A DNA stretch of 64,000 bases, taken from positions 36,726,501 through 36,790,500 of the forward strand of contig JAMPIT010000230.1 in NCBI GenBank assembly GCA_026261815.1, given 5' to 3'. The translations under genes and the position numbers were made by a program. The notes beneath the pieces were generated by a model. It did not search any database, was not told where the DNA came from, and was given only the letters and a program-made list of their open reading frames with translations. This document shows, in pieces, positions 1 through 13,745 of this stretch; position 1 is the stretch's first letter, and each line of letters starts with the position of its first letter. Origin of the DNA: Monarcha castaneiventris obscurior. Its lineage: Eukaryota > Chordata > Aves > Passeriformes > Monarchidae.

Positions 1-3000
1 TTTGCTAATGATGCCAAATGAATAACCTTTTGCTAATAAATAGGAGTGGGACAAGAAATAGAGTATTTCCTAAAATTACCAGTGAGAGCAAAGATCAAAA
101 TTTAAACTCCCTCTTTGGTGTTTAATTTTGATTTTGGAAAGACAATGTCCATTTCTTAATTTATTGATGTAGCAAAAACAAGGGTGGAAGTAGGTTTAAG
201 CCCTTTTAAATTTTTCTATCTGTCCAACATGCTCATTGCTACAACCTGGGTGAAGACAGGGCACTGATAGCTGTAAGTACCTTAGCAGCTTTATTTCCAT
301 CCTGAAACACAGGCATGGTTTTTGCCTCTGCTTACATACCTGAGGCAAGAACTTAGTGTTGCTTAATAAAGGCTCAAAGTTTTATTAGCTATTCAGGCTT
401 CAAACAGTCTTTCATGCAGTGGAGAATAAAATAAATATTCCACCGAGCTAAACAGAGGAGAAGTTATTGTGGATGGTGACAGAGTTGAACTGTGCTGTAA
501 GAAAAGCAGTATATAAACAGAGACTCATATATTTTTTTAATGTGCTCAGTCCCCATTCCCTTAGTGCAAACCCTGCCACAGATCAAGGGTTTCACCTAAA
601 GATGAAAGGTCATCTCTGCTGGCTGGCTACCTCAGGCATCCTATGAGGACTTAGCATAGGGAAAACTGACCCATTTCTTAAAGCTGTAGATTTGTATCTG
701 AGAGCTGGTGGGCTAGCTGAGGTTTCACTGGAAATCTGATGCTTAAGTTGTGACTGGTATTGTGGGGTACTTAATTTTTTTTTGTCTCTTGTGAGTTTAT
801 ATAAAATACCTGCTGATTTACAGAAATGTTGTAAATAATGGAATAATTAAACATTTTGATATTTACATAGAATAGGCTACTACACTGAAGAATGTTGTTT
901 TAAAAATTGAGTAGTTGGAACAGTGGGACATAAATGCAGCTTGACATAATACAGCAGAAGTGCAGGCTGGTGAGGAATTTGGATTCGTCTTCTATTTAAA
1001 ATGACCAGCACAGAATTTCTTCAGCAGCCACTATTCTGACAAGGACTAATATGCTGTGTTTCCACTAGAATTTATTATGTGGATTTACAGAAGAACAGTT
1101 CTTGCCCTCTCTATGCAATTTGACCTAAAACTTTACACTACCTTGGTTTTGCTGGCTTGCTATTGAACTAGCAGAGCAAGAATTTAATAGAGGCTTTCAG
1201 GCTGAACTCTGAAAGTAGAGTGAAAACTGAATTAAGCCTTGAAATGAGAACACTCATTAGCTGGGGTGTAAGGGCATTTACCAGGCAATATTAACTTAAT
1301 TTGATATAATATGAAACTCTCTCAAAGTCCCTGTTATCTAGACAGCCATGGAAGACCTTGGACCAGTATCTCCAGCATGCCGTGCATGATGTTCTGGAGA
1401 TGTGTTTTGGTTGCCCAGCTGGAGGCATCAGTGCTGGAAGGGTGACTCCTGCTAAGGGGGACCCTCCAGTGGCTGAGGGGAAAGAGGAATGCTACTGTCA
1501 GAGCTCTTGCTCTTGACACAGGGAAAATCTTCATTTTATCACTCAACAGAGTGAGCCGTGGTTCAAACACAAAATGGATTCCTTTGACCAATGTCAACAG
1601 TGGTTAGGGAGCTGCTGCTCAAGTCATCCAGAACTGGGGAGATCAAGTGGCTCCATCCAGAGAGAGATGCAAAACTGATCACATTAACATGACAGGCCCA
1701 GCTGTGCTTGCCACCTGCAAGCTCTTTGGTCTGGGAGCTGCTGGCAGCAGCTGATTAAAGAAGCTCAGAAATGACTTATTCAGAAGTAAGCAATCATTAC
1801 TCACTGAGAGGTATCTGGTGTGCAGAGATGTAGATTCTAAAGAGGGGCCAAAGTATCTGTGCCCCTTTTGTAGGTTGGACCTGCACAGGAGCATCTCCAC
1901 ACATTCTTTGGCTTTAATGTCAGATTTTCACTGTATGCCTTGGTAATAGTCTCTAAACAACATTATTGTCATCTCTGGCTTGCAGAGGTAGCTGTTTGCT
2001 GCTCTTTCACCCTTCCTGCATCTTGGCCAGCCTCTTCCAGCCGAAGACTACTCACTTGCTTTCTTCCTGTATCATTTTTATGCTATTGTGCTGTTTCTGA
2101 CTGCCATGGTTGTGACAATCTGATCCCTGGCAGTGCACTGTTGCACGGTTCCCAGTGCAGAGAAATTACCCATCACACAGCCCAGCCTTTTTGATGAGTT
2201 TCCAGACGCTGTTTACCTCAGGTATCTTATTTCTCTTATTGTTTTGTCTCCTGTTTACAAGGAAGTAAAACTTCAGTGCCCAGTCTTCATAAAAGTAATC
2301 TGAACAGCCAGTTACTTTTGCTCCCAGTGCTGCTACAATCTTCCTGAGCATCAATTTCCAGCTGCTGTTCTGGTCCTGTGAGGCACTGCCTGAACAGGAC
2401 AGCCTGCTGTAACTTACGTAGACAGGCTTGCCTGTGCTGTCTCCAGCAAATGCAGAATACAAAAGTGAGTTTCCAGAAAGTATTGTGCTTTCTTTGTAAC
2501 TGGTCTCAAGTCCTGCTGGGTCTGGCTGTCACTGGATTAAAAAGTTCCCTTTGCATGTTGAAATAAAAAGTCTGTGTTTCTCTGTTGCTGGTTCCCCCCT
2601 TGGATCCTACTTAGCAGGGTTATTCAGTTTCTATTTCCAACTTTCATATTGGTTTGGCACATCTGCTTTAAGGAATCCAAAGTAATTTGTGCTTAAATAG
2701 CACCCTGGTTTTATTTACATATAAAACTGCTAAAGTGAAAAATGCATTAGACAGATCTGAACAACTTGGGCCCCTGGGGAATTAATCTTCATCTGCAATT
2801 TTAGTCTCCTTTTCCATCATCTGCAGAGAACAGTGTATAGTCACAGCAGAAATCCCAGCAGCAGCGTGCAGATTCAGACATGTGGCCCACAAGGACATGT
2901 GGCAGAACTGCCAATTCTTTGGTTTCTCCAGATGTGCTGAGCTTCCTCAAAGGCTTTTTTTTTGCTGCTGAAGGAGGTGGACTCTGGACAAGTCAGTACG

Positions 3001-4934
3001 TCTGTATTTTAAGTTTATGAAGAGAGAAAGGAGTGAAATAGAAATTAAACAGATGGTTCCTAGAGAAATTTTTTTCACCTTATATCTTACTTAGCATCTC
3101 CACCATGGGGATATAAATACCTTTTTACAGGATAGTTCCAAGGAGTTTCCATACATCAAAGTAAAAATGCCAAAATCTGCTGGGACTGTGAGCTCTTTGA
3201 GAAAGGGATTGTATCATGGGTTCTCTCTGTGACCAGGATCCTAAGTAAGTGATCAAACCACCACAAATAACAAAAAACTCTGAGCAAGGATCTACCTTGT
3301 TGCTTGTGTAGAAGCCAACATCAAAGCAGTGACTGCCAGTCTGAGCAGTTCTGTATTTAGCTGGATCTCTACTGCCAAGGAAAAGGACTTCTGAGCAAGT
3401 TTCCATGCTCTGCTGAGCACTACTGAGTAACCACTGTGCTGAGCAGAGCTCCCGGTGCTTCTCAAATCTGTGTGCACTTTATGTAGCCTGAGTATTCCTT
3501 GGTGCAGAGATTGGTCTCCTGAACAGGAAATGCTTCATTTCATCTGATATCACATCAGTTAGGCAGCTCAGAGCTCTCAGTACCAAATCCTTCCCCATCA
3601 GTGATGGTATAAATTCTCATTTATCCCTTTCACAGAAGGCAGCAGCCAAGACTGGTTTGTCTGGTATTCCTTTTCCCACTGACATGGACATCGCACTTTG
3701 CCTACCACAATTAAGTACATTTACTTATTGAAACCATATTTGTGTTTTTTGGTCACAAGAAGGTAATAGGTAGAGTTTGAAATGAATAATTTATTTTTGT
3801 ATCAATATTCTCTGTGTCTGTCTTTGCCACAACTTTTGAACAATCCTTAATGTTTATTGCTAGGAAGCTTCCTCCCTGTTGAGAGGGAATATTGCTCTTA
3901 TGGTGGAGTTCTGCTGTCTCTTTTTGTAACTTCCTTTTTCTCCCAGCTGGAGAAGAAAGTAGTAGAGATAAAATATCTAATGTAAGTTTTGGTGAGCCTT
4001 TTGTCCTTACCATAAGTATTTAAAACCTGTTTATGTTTCCTATGAAAGCAAGAGAGATCACTGTTGGAATTTGACTTGAGGGTTCTAGGCACTGAAAAGT
4101 GGGAAGGAAGAGTGTCACTGATAGTGAAAAATGTGTTGAAATTACCATGTATTCTGGAATAGTGCAGTGTTTGCACAGTTTACAGCAAATGCCAAAGTAT
4201 CTGTTCGATGCCTGCGAATTTTCCCTCCTGTTACACAGAAATTTACACTTGGATTCTATCACGACTCATCAAGGTATCTTGAAATAACAGTTTTTGGAGA
4301 ACTAACCTAACTTTGTATATGAAACAGCAGGTCCTCTCCCAGTTCTGAAGTGGTTGGACTTCTGTCAGCCAGGGACTTCAAAGAGCTTGGATCTTCTTTC
4401 ATGGAGTTCCCCGGGGAATCCTTAGAAAGTGAAATGGGTTTACAGAAATGTATGCTGGAAAAAAGCATAGTGTAAGGTGAAATCAAGAAACCATCCTTGA
4501 AATGCTGTATAAATTGGTTATGAAATACATTCTTCGGGTACTCAGAGATTCTTATGTTCTCAGATGTAAAATAAGAGGTGTAACTTTTATTCATGGTTGC
4601 TTATTTCTTGTCTTTGGTAGCTCTGAGCATTGTTAGATATGATGTACAATATGCTGTATTTTGATATTATGCTCAAAGTTGCAAATCTGCTGAGAAAATC
4701 ACATAAACCTGGTAATAATATTCCCACATACTGAAGTAAATAGTAGAAGAGAATAAGCATGTTCACAAATCAATTTAGAATATAGTTTCTGTACCTCCAG
4801 AAAGATGCTGCTCTCTTCCCTAATGGAAAGATGTGATAATCAGGCTCGTATGTCACTTGCATTCCATAAAGCATTGCTTTCATAACTTGTAATTTCATTT
4901 TAGCTCAAAGGAAGAGATGACCTGCATAGCTGTG

Positions 4935-5112
4935 GGGGTTTTGTTTGTTTGTGTCTGGGTTTTTGGCTTTTTTTTTTGTTTGTTTGTTTAGTTTTGTTGG
5001 TTTGTTTTTTGTTGGTATTGTTTATTTTTTTTTTCATCTGAATTATCAGAAGACTAGTTGGGGTTTTTTGGGGTTTTGTTTGTTTGTTTGGTTGTGTTTT
5101 TTTTTAGGGAAG
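4935..5112. repeat. T-rich (TTTG)n low-complexity tract
   Basis: The stretch consists mainly of T runs and TTTG/TTTGG tetramers, broken by a short normal segment around 5036-5062. It reads as a degenerate (TTTG)n simple repeat. The Phe/Val/Gly-rich frame that crosses it is a by-product of composition and not a gene. Confidence 0.8.
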
Positions 5113-7801
5113 AAGTGCAGTAATGGCCAAATGAACTGTTTTTAGTAAAACTTCAATAATATACTTCAATTGCTTTGTCTGTTGACTGAAGTCAGGAACA
5201 TTGTTGTCTATAAAAGAGAATACATTACTCTTCTGTATAATAGCCAAACCAGACAGGAATTCTCAGTCTTCCTTTCATTGCAATACAGATGCCAGAAATA
5301 CCGTGTTACAAAACAACACTTAAAAATTTTTCTGATTATGCAATGCCTCTGGTATATACTCTTTGAATAACTTACCATAAAAATTTTCCTAAAATTACCA
5401 CAGAATAAATTAATTCTAGAAATACTAACAAATGAGCTGCTCCTATTAACTACTTCTTAGGTTAAGTTAGGAAATTAGTTAACTTAATTACATTTCCTTA
5501 AACTATGGAGAAAATTCTCTTCCTGGAAAGAAGTATCATGCCTGTAATTGCAGGATCTGTCTGTAGTTCCATGCTTTTTCATAGAACAAGCAAATTTTGG
5601 GACCTGGTGCTTTGTCTGTGTTGTGTTTGCTTCAGACCATACCCTACAAAGTGCTGTTCTTCTGGAACCAAGGCTCCATGACCATCAGCACCAACTCTGG
5701 CATCTGGGATGCAGCAGGATACATTTGACTCAATGGTGGGGACATCTGCATTTCTTTTGACTTAGGCAGGATACCTGATAGTCGATGTTGACTTCGAGGA
5801 TTTTATATCTACCTCCTTCTGGCTGCTGGAGACACTCTCTACCATAAAGCATCCTATAAAAAAACTTAACCTATGAGCCTTTGAATACGTTTGCGCTTGG
5901 AGGATGTGCCCTTAGGTGGATTTGTGCTTTGCCTCGTGTAGTGGGTGCACTTCTCATCTTCATCAGGCAGCTCTGAAGCCCAATTTACTCTTCTCTGAAT
6001 CCCGACACATCCTTGCAAGCAGACTTGTTAGTTATTTGGGCAGTGTCTGTTCTCAGGTAGTCTTTGCCCTCTTTGTCACTGACACTGATCTTTGATGTTT
6101 ATAGGTCCCACAGATTGCTCAAATAAAAGCTACCCTGTCATAATGTTTGTATTAGCAGTTTTCATTTTGTTAGGAAAGTCCTAGAAATTCTTTTATTCCT
6201 TGCATCAGGAGACCATCCTTGTTACCTATTACAAAATTTCTGTATTTTTTAAATGAAGGATGGGCTGTGAGGGGTTGAGGTAAATCCCAGCAGCTTCATG
6301 ATCTGCCTTTGAGTGAGCTGGTTACTCACTACAGAGCAGCATCTTTGTAGTTTGAAGCAGCCCTAGAGGCTGTGTAATATTACAAGTCATAGGGGTGACT
6401 GGATATTTTACAGTTTTATAAGAAGTAAAAGTTTTACTGTTAACTTTCCACTTGTTTTAAAGATGCCTCTTTATGTGTGTACAGTTCTGCAAGTCAGATG
6501 CACATTTTGTTTATCTGTCAAAATACACTGGTAATATTTTAAGTCTTCTGCCAAAACTATTCCCACACATTATCCAGAAGAGACAGTCATAGACTGGAAC
6601 CTCACTGTGCTTTACAGAAAAGAACAAGATGTTGCCCTCCCCACACCAGATGTTCACATGGGATCTGTTGAAAACCATCAGTCCCTTATAGAGAAAATGC
6701 ATGAAGATGTGAGAGATTTTGGAAAAAAATAGGATTTTTTTTTTGGTGAAATATTGGAAAAATATGCAGCACTGTTAATCATATTTAACACATGCCTGGG
6801 ATGGATAGAGTCCAAATGTCAAAAGGCAGATCAAAATATAATATATAATCATGAACTTATAAATACAGAATCTGGGGTGGGGGTTGGTTAGCCATAACTT
6901 AAAACCTCTCTCAAAATACATAAAATCCAAATACAGGATAAGAGACAAGAAATATCCACAAGAAATATGTATAGAGCTCTAAGAAGTATCTCCTGACTGT
7001 TTAATACACAGTGATCATAGCCATATGAAATCATTCTGTAAAATCCAGACAGGAGGACAATCTTTAACATGGATGCACAGATGTACGTGCAAGAGGACTA
7101 TGCAAAATTCTTCATTCTGACTTTAAGTGCAGGTTTAGGGCAAAAAATAGATATTTGAATTCTTTTTGTTGAAGTTGTTTTTATAAAATACTAATAAACA
7201 TTCACTGTAAGTATTTAATATTCAATATTTGAAATTAAACCTGTGTAAAGTATAGGGTACAAACTTTTGCAGTATTGTATCTGAACAATCACTGAACATT
7301 TACATAAATAGTATTTTCATCTCCCACTTAAATGAGAATACATATTTTTTTTATTTTAAGAAAGCAAAGACAGAAACTTCACCATTTTTCTGTGTGTTAC
7401 CAGGGTAGCAGATTCAACTAAATCAGATTACTAATTCAACTGAAGAAAAAATTTGAATAATACGTGAAAATAAGCTTTAACAGATCTCTATATATAGATC
7501 TCTATATATAGGCTTATACTGTATTTATCTTAACATGTGAGCATTAATAAATTAGATAGCAGGATCAAAAAAAGTCAGTGATCTACCCCCATGAGAAGTT
7601 GACTTTATTTGGCTTAGTTACCAGGGTACTTGTTATTTAACAAGTTCGGTAACATTAATTTTGTTCAAATACATTGACTGTCAAAGCTAATTCCAGAAAC
7701 AATGGTCAACACCTTCAGTTTTAACTATTTCTCTACAGAAGAAAACTTGTTTATAGCTGTGCTTTAATAGATCTGCAGCATACTTGTTCTCGAGGTGGTT
7801 T

Positions 7802-7873
7802 GATTTGATGTCTCCCAAGGGTGTGCTCTTGATTCCCTGTGATTTGATGTCTCCCATGGGTGTGCTGTGTGCA
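7802..7873. repeat. 39-bp tandem duplication, two copies
   Basis: GATTTGATGTCTCCCA recurs at 7802 and 7841, and the similarity continues through GGGTGTGCT, giving two imperfect copies with a 39-bp period. No function is suggested. Confidence 0.75.
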
Positions 7874-10800
7874 GTTATTCAGCTCTGCTGCAGTTGCTCT
7901 CTGAACACAGAAGGGATGGAATCAGAGACCATCCAGTGTTACAGCCCACAAAACAAACAATTTTTTTCTCATGCAGTCTCCTAAAATAAGGGAAAAGATT
8001 TGCAATATTATCTGCAAAGCCCATGGTAGTGCTTCCTTGTGCCAAAATGCTCATGGCTTATTAATATAATAACCTGTGAGCAAAGTTCTAATTTATTTGG
8101 ATGCTTATTTGTAAGATATTTGACACATTTCTGCTGCAGCTTTTCCTCTTCATCAGCTAATATTATATTTATAGCAATTTTGATTATGTTTGAGTTATTA
8201 GTAGATTGTAAAAAATTACAGGGAACTGTAAAAGTAACCATAATATCAACCAGTAAGATTCTTTCAACTGCTCCTACTCTCTTGTGGACTTTCTGGTAGG
8301 GTTTCTACAGTAAAAAATGATTGTGTTCATGGATATTATATGGTAAATTGCTTCTTTATCAACTAACATACACTGAAGTCATACTTTCGTAATATTTTGT
8401 ATGTAATTCCATGGTTTATTTCCAGTCAGATGTACGCCTTAGTGTTCACAGAAAAAAAGAAGGCCTCTCTGGTACCACATCTTTCACAATGGATTTAGAT
8501 TTGTAAAATTAAGCATGTGTTCTAACATTTTATTCAAAGAAAAGCACCAGAAAACTGAGTGGGAAATGGTATGTTTGGAAATGTTTTCCAGAAGACTGGG
8601 AAAACAGGTAGCTTTTAGCTGTCTGCTTAACTTAAAAAGTAACTACTAAAACTCTTCATTATCATCAGTAAAAAAGTATAAATCTCTGGATTCCTAAAAC
8701 AATCTGCATTTTATTACCAAAAATAGCTGGAAAAATATTTCTGCCATTTTAACAAAGTTGCTCCATTACTTGGATGCCACAGGTTTTAAAATGCCCTAAA
8801 GCATCTGTATGTTTCATAATACAAGTAAAATATTTGATTTTTTTCTGTATCTTGTAAAAGCATAACCTAGTTTTTCATACTCTCATTGAGAAAACCCCCA
8901 CAACACAAACACATGAGATAAAAGTTAAAAAAAGTTGTCCTTAGCATCAACCTGTCCTTCTGAGTCAATGTATCATGTAACACAATTGCATTTTGGCTTA
9001 ATTTCCACTAGAACTGAGCTGTGACAGGTAACTGCTCAGTGACTGAGTGTATTACCAAGTGTGCGAGGGAGCTGTACTGAGATTCAGAATCCAAAAAAAG
9101 GCTCTAACTGGAAACCAACACCAGAAAAGGCTGGAGAGAGGGTACAATTAAATTCTTGCTCTGGGATCCCCACCTGCTTCACTTGCTGGCTGTTCTCAGC
9201 AGTCAGGGAAATACAGGAGCCAAGGGGTAAAGGCAGTGGCTCTCCCTTCTCCCTCTTTGGACCCAGGGTGGCTGTGCAGGCATCACTCTCAGGGTGGCAC
9301 CCAGGCTTTTCCAGCCCTGGAAACTAACTTCCTCCCACTGGAAATGGGAAAATCTTTTCTGTTTTCCATTGTTTCTTCTGCCTGCTGTTTCAGGAACCTT
9401 TCTAAATCTTACTTCTCGTGTTCAGTTCATTTCAAGCAATGGCTGTCTCCCCTCAGATCCAGAGGAAGATCACTCCATCCCTGAATGCAGCCTACTGCCA
9501 GGTACTATTTCCTGGTGCTTGAGTTAACTCTGCCTACAGCTCCACTGGATCCCTGCTCTGCAGATGCCCAGCAAGCTGCCCTTTCCACAGCTGATGATTC
9601 TGTGTGGATTTCTCACATTGGGGTAGTCCAAAATGAATTTAAACAGGTGAAATCTTCATATAATTTGCAGATAATTTGGCCTTTTATGTACCTATGGAAA
9701 TACTTATATAAATATTTACATAGCTTGCATATATACAGAATTCTGAGGCAACTAAAGAAAGCATTTTAAAGCCAGAAATATGGCTTTAAGAGATGCAAAG
9801 GCACCTCTGCAGGACATGGCACAATCTACTTCAGTTACTACTAAATTGCATTGCTGTCTCCTGCAGAGTTGTTGGGCTGGAGAAAAGACAGTGTCCAGTT
9901 GGTCCTAGGTATTTGGAGTGCCTTTCCCTATTAGCAGTATCTAATAGCAGAGATCTGGCAGCAGCAGAAAAACTAATTTTCTGTCTCTGGGTGTCTCCTC
10001 TCAGCATGGGCATGTCTTACAGCAGCGCAGTGCTCTGATAATGCTCATGGGAAGCTGCATTGTCTGATGTTGTTCCTGAAGGGCTGCAGAATTGAAAATG
10101 ATTGGCAGGAGACCCTAGAAGACATAAAAGTGATTTTAAATGGATGTGGCAGGTGTGGTCAGTGCCTGGCATGAGCGTGTGAGAAACCTGGAAGGGTTGG
10201 ACAGAGAGAGATGGAAATCCCCTGAAACCCACAGTGCTGCCTCTGCCTGGTGAATCTCACCCACTTTCCTTCAGTTCAGCTGCTGCCCCACACCAGAACG
10301 GAAATGGGCTTTTTTAACTCCTAGGAGAGTTGCACACCATGAAAGTAAACAGGGGCTCTGCTAGTGACCCACGTGGCCTCGGGCAAGTGGAGTTTCTTCT
10401 CAGAGCTTCCCACTCTGTGTCTCTTCTCTCCATCTCATCTATTTATTGCAAAGCCTTTGAGGTGGGGTGTGACCTCTGGTGTTTGGAAATGCTTGGCACA
10501 GCAGGCCTTAGATTGTGATCAGGTTTTCTGGGGCAGTGTTTTTTAATCTATGGTCCACTGACCCTTGAAGATTCAAAAATTGCTTCTAAGGAAGTGATGG
10601 AAAGTACAGAAGGGAAACCAACCAATTTCAGAAGGGCTTAACCCAATTTTCTGGGGGCAGCATCTCCACTGCAAATTTTGCTGGAGTCCACATAAGCAAG
10701 GTTGATGCTCCATTTTATTGAGTTGAATGAATACAAATTTTTGACAGAAAAAAAGAATTTGGAGCACTTTACAATAGGTTCTTATCTAGTATTTTACATG

Positions 10801-12537
10801 CTATGCATGTACATATGGTGTGTTTTATTTATAAACACAAGCAGAAACACACACTCGTTTTTTTTCTATTGGTCTGCTATCTTTCTAAAATGGAAGAATG
10901 TCTGCCAGTGTCATGAGCCCTGTTTGTGCCACATCTGTTTTCTGAGGCCACACTGCGTCTTTTCTTTTTCTTTCTATTTCTTTCTCTTCTATTTCTTCAA
11001 ACATTGAAGAGCAGCACCAGAGAATGTGCCTTTGCCAGGCAGGTGTTCCAGAGTTGCTTCCTTAGGCAATTACCACAGATGTAGCACTGAGGACAGACTT
11101 TGCTGCTTTATTGCACTCGCTGCTGCTCCCCTTCCATGTTCCCTGCTGGGAATCCTTTCAGGAGAGCTGCCTTTGATTGCTAGCTGTAGACAGAGTTTTG
11201 AAAGCTGGGGGGTTTTTGGGATATTTTTTTCCCTCTTTCTCTGAACTCCCTCTCCTGGCTGACAGTGGAAGATATGTGTATGCTGAGTCGGTATTTTCTG
11301 TGCTCTCAGGGATTAGGCTGCTGATGTGGAGCAGCTTTACAGCTGGCTCACAGTAACTCTTGCACAGCGAGTGGGGATGCTTGCAGTGGGAGTGCAGCTG
11401 GCTTCAAACAAGGTTCCCAGCCTTTTTTTCCTGGCCAATGCACCGGTAAAAATAGAAATTATTCTTTACTTTTTTGGGCTGAACTCCCTCCTATCCTTGC
11501 TTAACATCTGTCTCCCTCATTCTAGAGGTGGAGTCAAACACAGAACAGTAATTTCTGGGCTGACCTTCCAACCCAGATCTGACAGGTTATCTGGGCTTCT
11601 GGACCTTGTAAAATATTTGAGCCTGTCTCCTTGGCACTGTTTAAGTTACTCATGTTTATTTGCTAGTTTTTAAATAATACGGAAGATTACATTTAAAATA
11701 AAGACAGTACCAATGTAACCCATCTGATGGGTATGGACAGACAATTACAAGCTGTTTGACTTTGTCAGCTGAGATTCACATGCCACAATGTTAAGTAGTA
11801 CCTCTTGTGGCCCTAAGAATGGTTTTAAGTTTCAATGTTTTGTGGCTCTGCTCAAAGATAGAAGTGAGCATTTGGATGGCTTATACAGCTCTGTGGGCAA
11901 ATGGAAACCCATGGAGCAGTGCAGCTCAGCTGCAGCTGTCTATGGATGAAATCTGTAAGAGAGCTGAGATATCTGGAGGGATGAGATGATCTGAGATTTG
12001 GGAAAGAAATCTTTGATGTATGAGAGTTTAGTGGTCTCCAGGGCAGCAACATGGTGCAAAACCTCTCGGGCTACGGGGTTCTTCATTGGGTGCACTTTGT
12101 TCTGAGCATTTCCCAAAACCCCTGACTAGAGATAAAGGGTACCAACAAATGCTTTCTGTGGAACTATTTCAGCCTGCAAGCCACCAAGCTGCATAACAAG
12201 TTCAGTTCATCTGTACTCTGTGGCTCCTGTGGGCCCTTTCTCTGCATATTCAGGCTGTCAAAAGGCAGCCAAGCATTCAAGTTAGCCTGAAGTCTGTCCT
12301 GGAACACCCTCTGCAAACTCCAAGCACTGCTGATGCCTTCTCCTGTGCCCTGTCGTGCTCTCCTGTCCTGTGGACCTCCTGATCATACCTCTGTCTTCTA
12401 GTGACACATCAAGGAAGGGTTCTTCACCTGGCAAGTGAGGTTTCCCAGACAGAAGGGTTATGTGTGCCTCCTAATGCTGCACAGGACTCATGATGGGGCA
12501 GAATTGACAAGTGGATTACAGGTGAATCTCAGGTGAG

Positions 12538-12851
12538 TGTCGCCCTGAGTTTTGCAGTCTTTTGATGTTTTTATTCCTGTAACAGAATTCTCATGCACTC
12601 TTTTGTAAACATAGTTATATTTTGCTAACTCTCCGTATTGTTTTTCATTCCTTCTCCTAAGGCAGAGAAATATGATAGACTTTTCATTTGTCCGGTGTGA
12701 TTGGGGAGGTGGTAACCTCATCCTCCAATCCACGGTTGTTTCTAAAAGGATATATAAATGACTGAAATAAACAGCTGGGGGCTTTTCTGCCTTCTTTCCT
12801 GTCCTGAACTGAGCTGAGTCTGCGTGCTTCTTTTCGTGTCCAAGTGCGACA
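12538..12851 (+). mobile_element. Solo LTR with perfect 6-bp TSD
   Basis: The 314-bp element starts TGTCGC and ends GCGACA, so its termini are a perfect 6-bp inverted repeat with the canonical TG...CA ends. It is flanked by GGTGAG on both sides (12532-12537 and 12852-12857), a perfect 6-bp target-site duplication. Inside are TATATAAA at 12751-12758 and AATAAA at 12766-12771 in the + orientation, as expected of U3/R. No internal retroviral sequence is present, so it is a solo LTR left by LTR-LTR recombination. A 6-bp duplication is usual for class II (ERVK/alpharetro-like) elements. CR1 sequence begins directly after the right duplication. Confidence 0.9.
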
Positions 12852-12857
12852 GGTGAG

Positions 12858-13742
12858 GAACTGGCTCACAGGTCAGGACTGTAGTGAAGGGGAGACATCA
12901 GACTGGTCACCTGTCACTAGTGGGGTTCCACAGGGCTCCACCCTCAGCCCTGCATCCTTCAACATCTTCATCAATGACTTGAATGCAGGACTGGAGGGGA
13001 TACTTAGCAAGTTTGACAATACTGAATTAGCAGGAGCTGTTGACTCCCTCAAAGCCAGAGAGACCTTGACAAATTAGAGGGCTGGGCAATCACCAACTGT
13101 GTGATCTTCAACAAAGACTAGTGGTGAACTCTGCACCTGGGATGGGGCAAACCTGGGTGTATGGACAGACTAGGGAATAAGAAGGTGGAGAGAAGCACTG
13201 GGGAAAGGGACCTCGTGGTCCTGGTCGATGGCAAGTTGAATCTGAGTCAGCAGTGCCCTGGCAGCCAGGAGGGCCAGCCCTGTCCTGGGGGCATCAGGCG
13301 GGGAAGGGTCTAAAGGGGAAGCATATGAGGAGCAGCTGAGGTCACTTGGTCTGTTCAGCCTGGAGGAGGGAGAGACCAAAGGGAGACCTCATCACAGTCT
13401 ACTACTTCCTCGTGAGGGGAAGAGGAGGGACAGACACTGATCTATTCTGTCTCATGACCACTGACAAAACCTGAGGGAATGGCATGGAGCTGTGTTGGGG
13501 AGGTTTATGTTGGATATTAGAAAAAGATTCTTCACCCAAAGGGGGGTTGGGTACTGGAACAGGTTCCTCAGGGACGTGGTCACAGCAGCAAGCCAGACAG
13601 AGTTCAAGAAGTGTTTGGACAACACTCTCAGGCACATGGTGTGACTTCTGGCGCTGTCTTGTGCAGGGCCAGGAGTTGAACTTCAATTGTCCTTGTGGGT
13701 CCCTTCCAACTCAGGATATTCTACGCCTGATTCTGTGATGCA
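12858..13742 (+). mobile_element. CR1 LINE 3' fragment, degenerate
   Basis: The first part translates to a recognisable CR1 reverse transcriptase stretch: [16 protein letters not shown], then [19 protein letters not shown]. The catalytic FADD segment is altered to FDN, one of several inactivating changes. The remainder follows the CR1 ORF2 C-terminal region and 3' UTR (GGCCAGGAGTTGAAC..., then CCCTTCCAACTCAGG) and ends in ATTCTGTGATG, the CR1 terminal motif. Frameshifts and stops are frequent, so this is an old, 5'-truncated copy. A solo LTR abuts its left end; I could not align the sequence left of that LTR to CR1, so whether the LTR lies inside or at the edge of the CR1 is open. Confidence 0.88.
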
Positions 13743-13745
13743 GCA

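Larger units (their letters stand above)
1..12531. other. AT-rich region without recognisable gene
   Basis: I see no host coding region here. Open frames are all short (under about 120 codons), lie in several phases, and show no recognisable domain, and I could not assemble exons with convincing splice sites. The sequence is AT-rich with many A and T runs, as in avian intergenic DNA or a long intron. The only structured items I could pick out are the T-rich tract near 5 kb and a 39-bp tandem duplication near 7.8 kb. Small conserved exons or enhancers cannot be excluded by eye. Confidence 0.6.

Noticed and set aside
4945..5145. Short hydrophobic frame that looks like a membrane protein
   Set aside because: It is the translation of a T/G-rich simple repeat.
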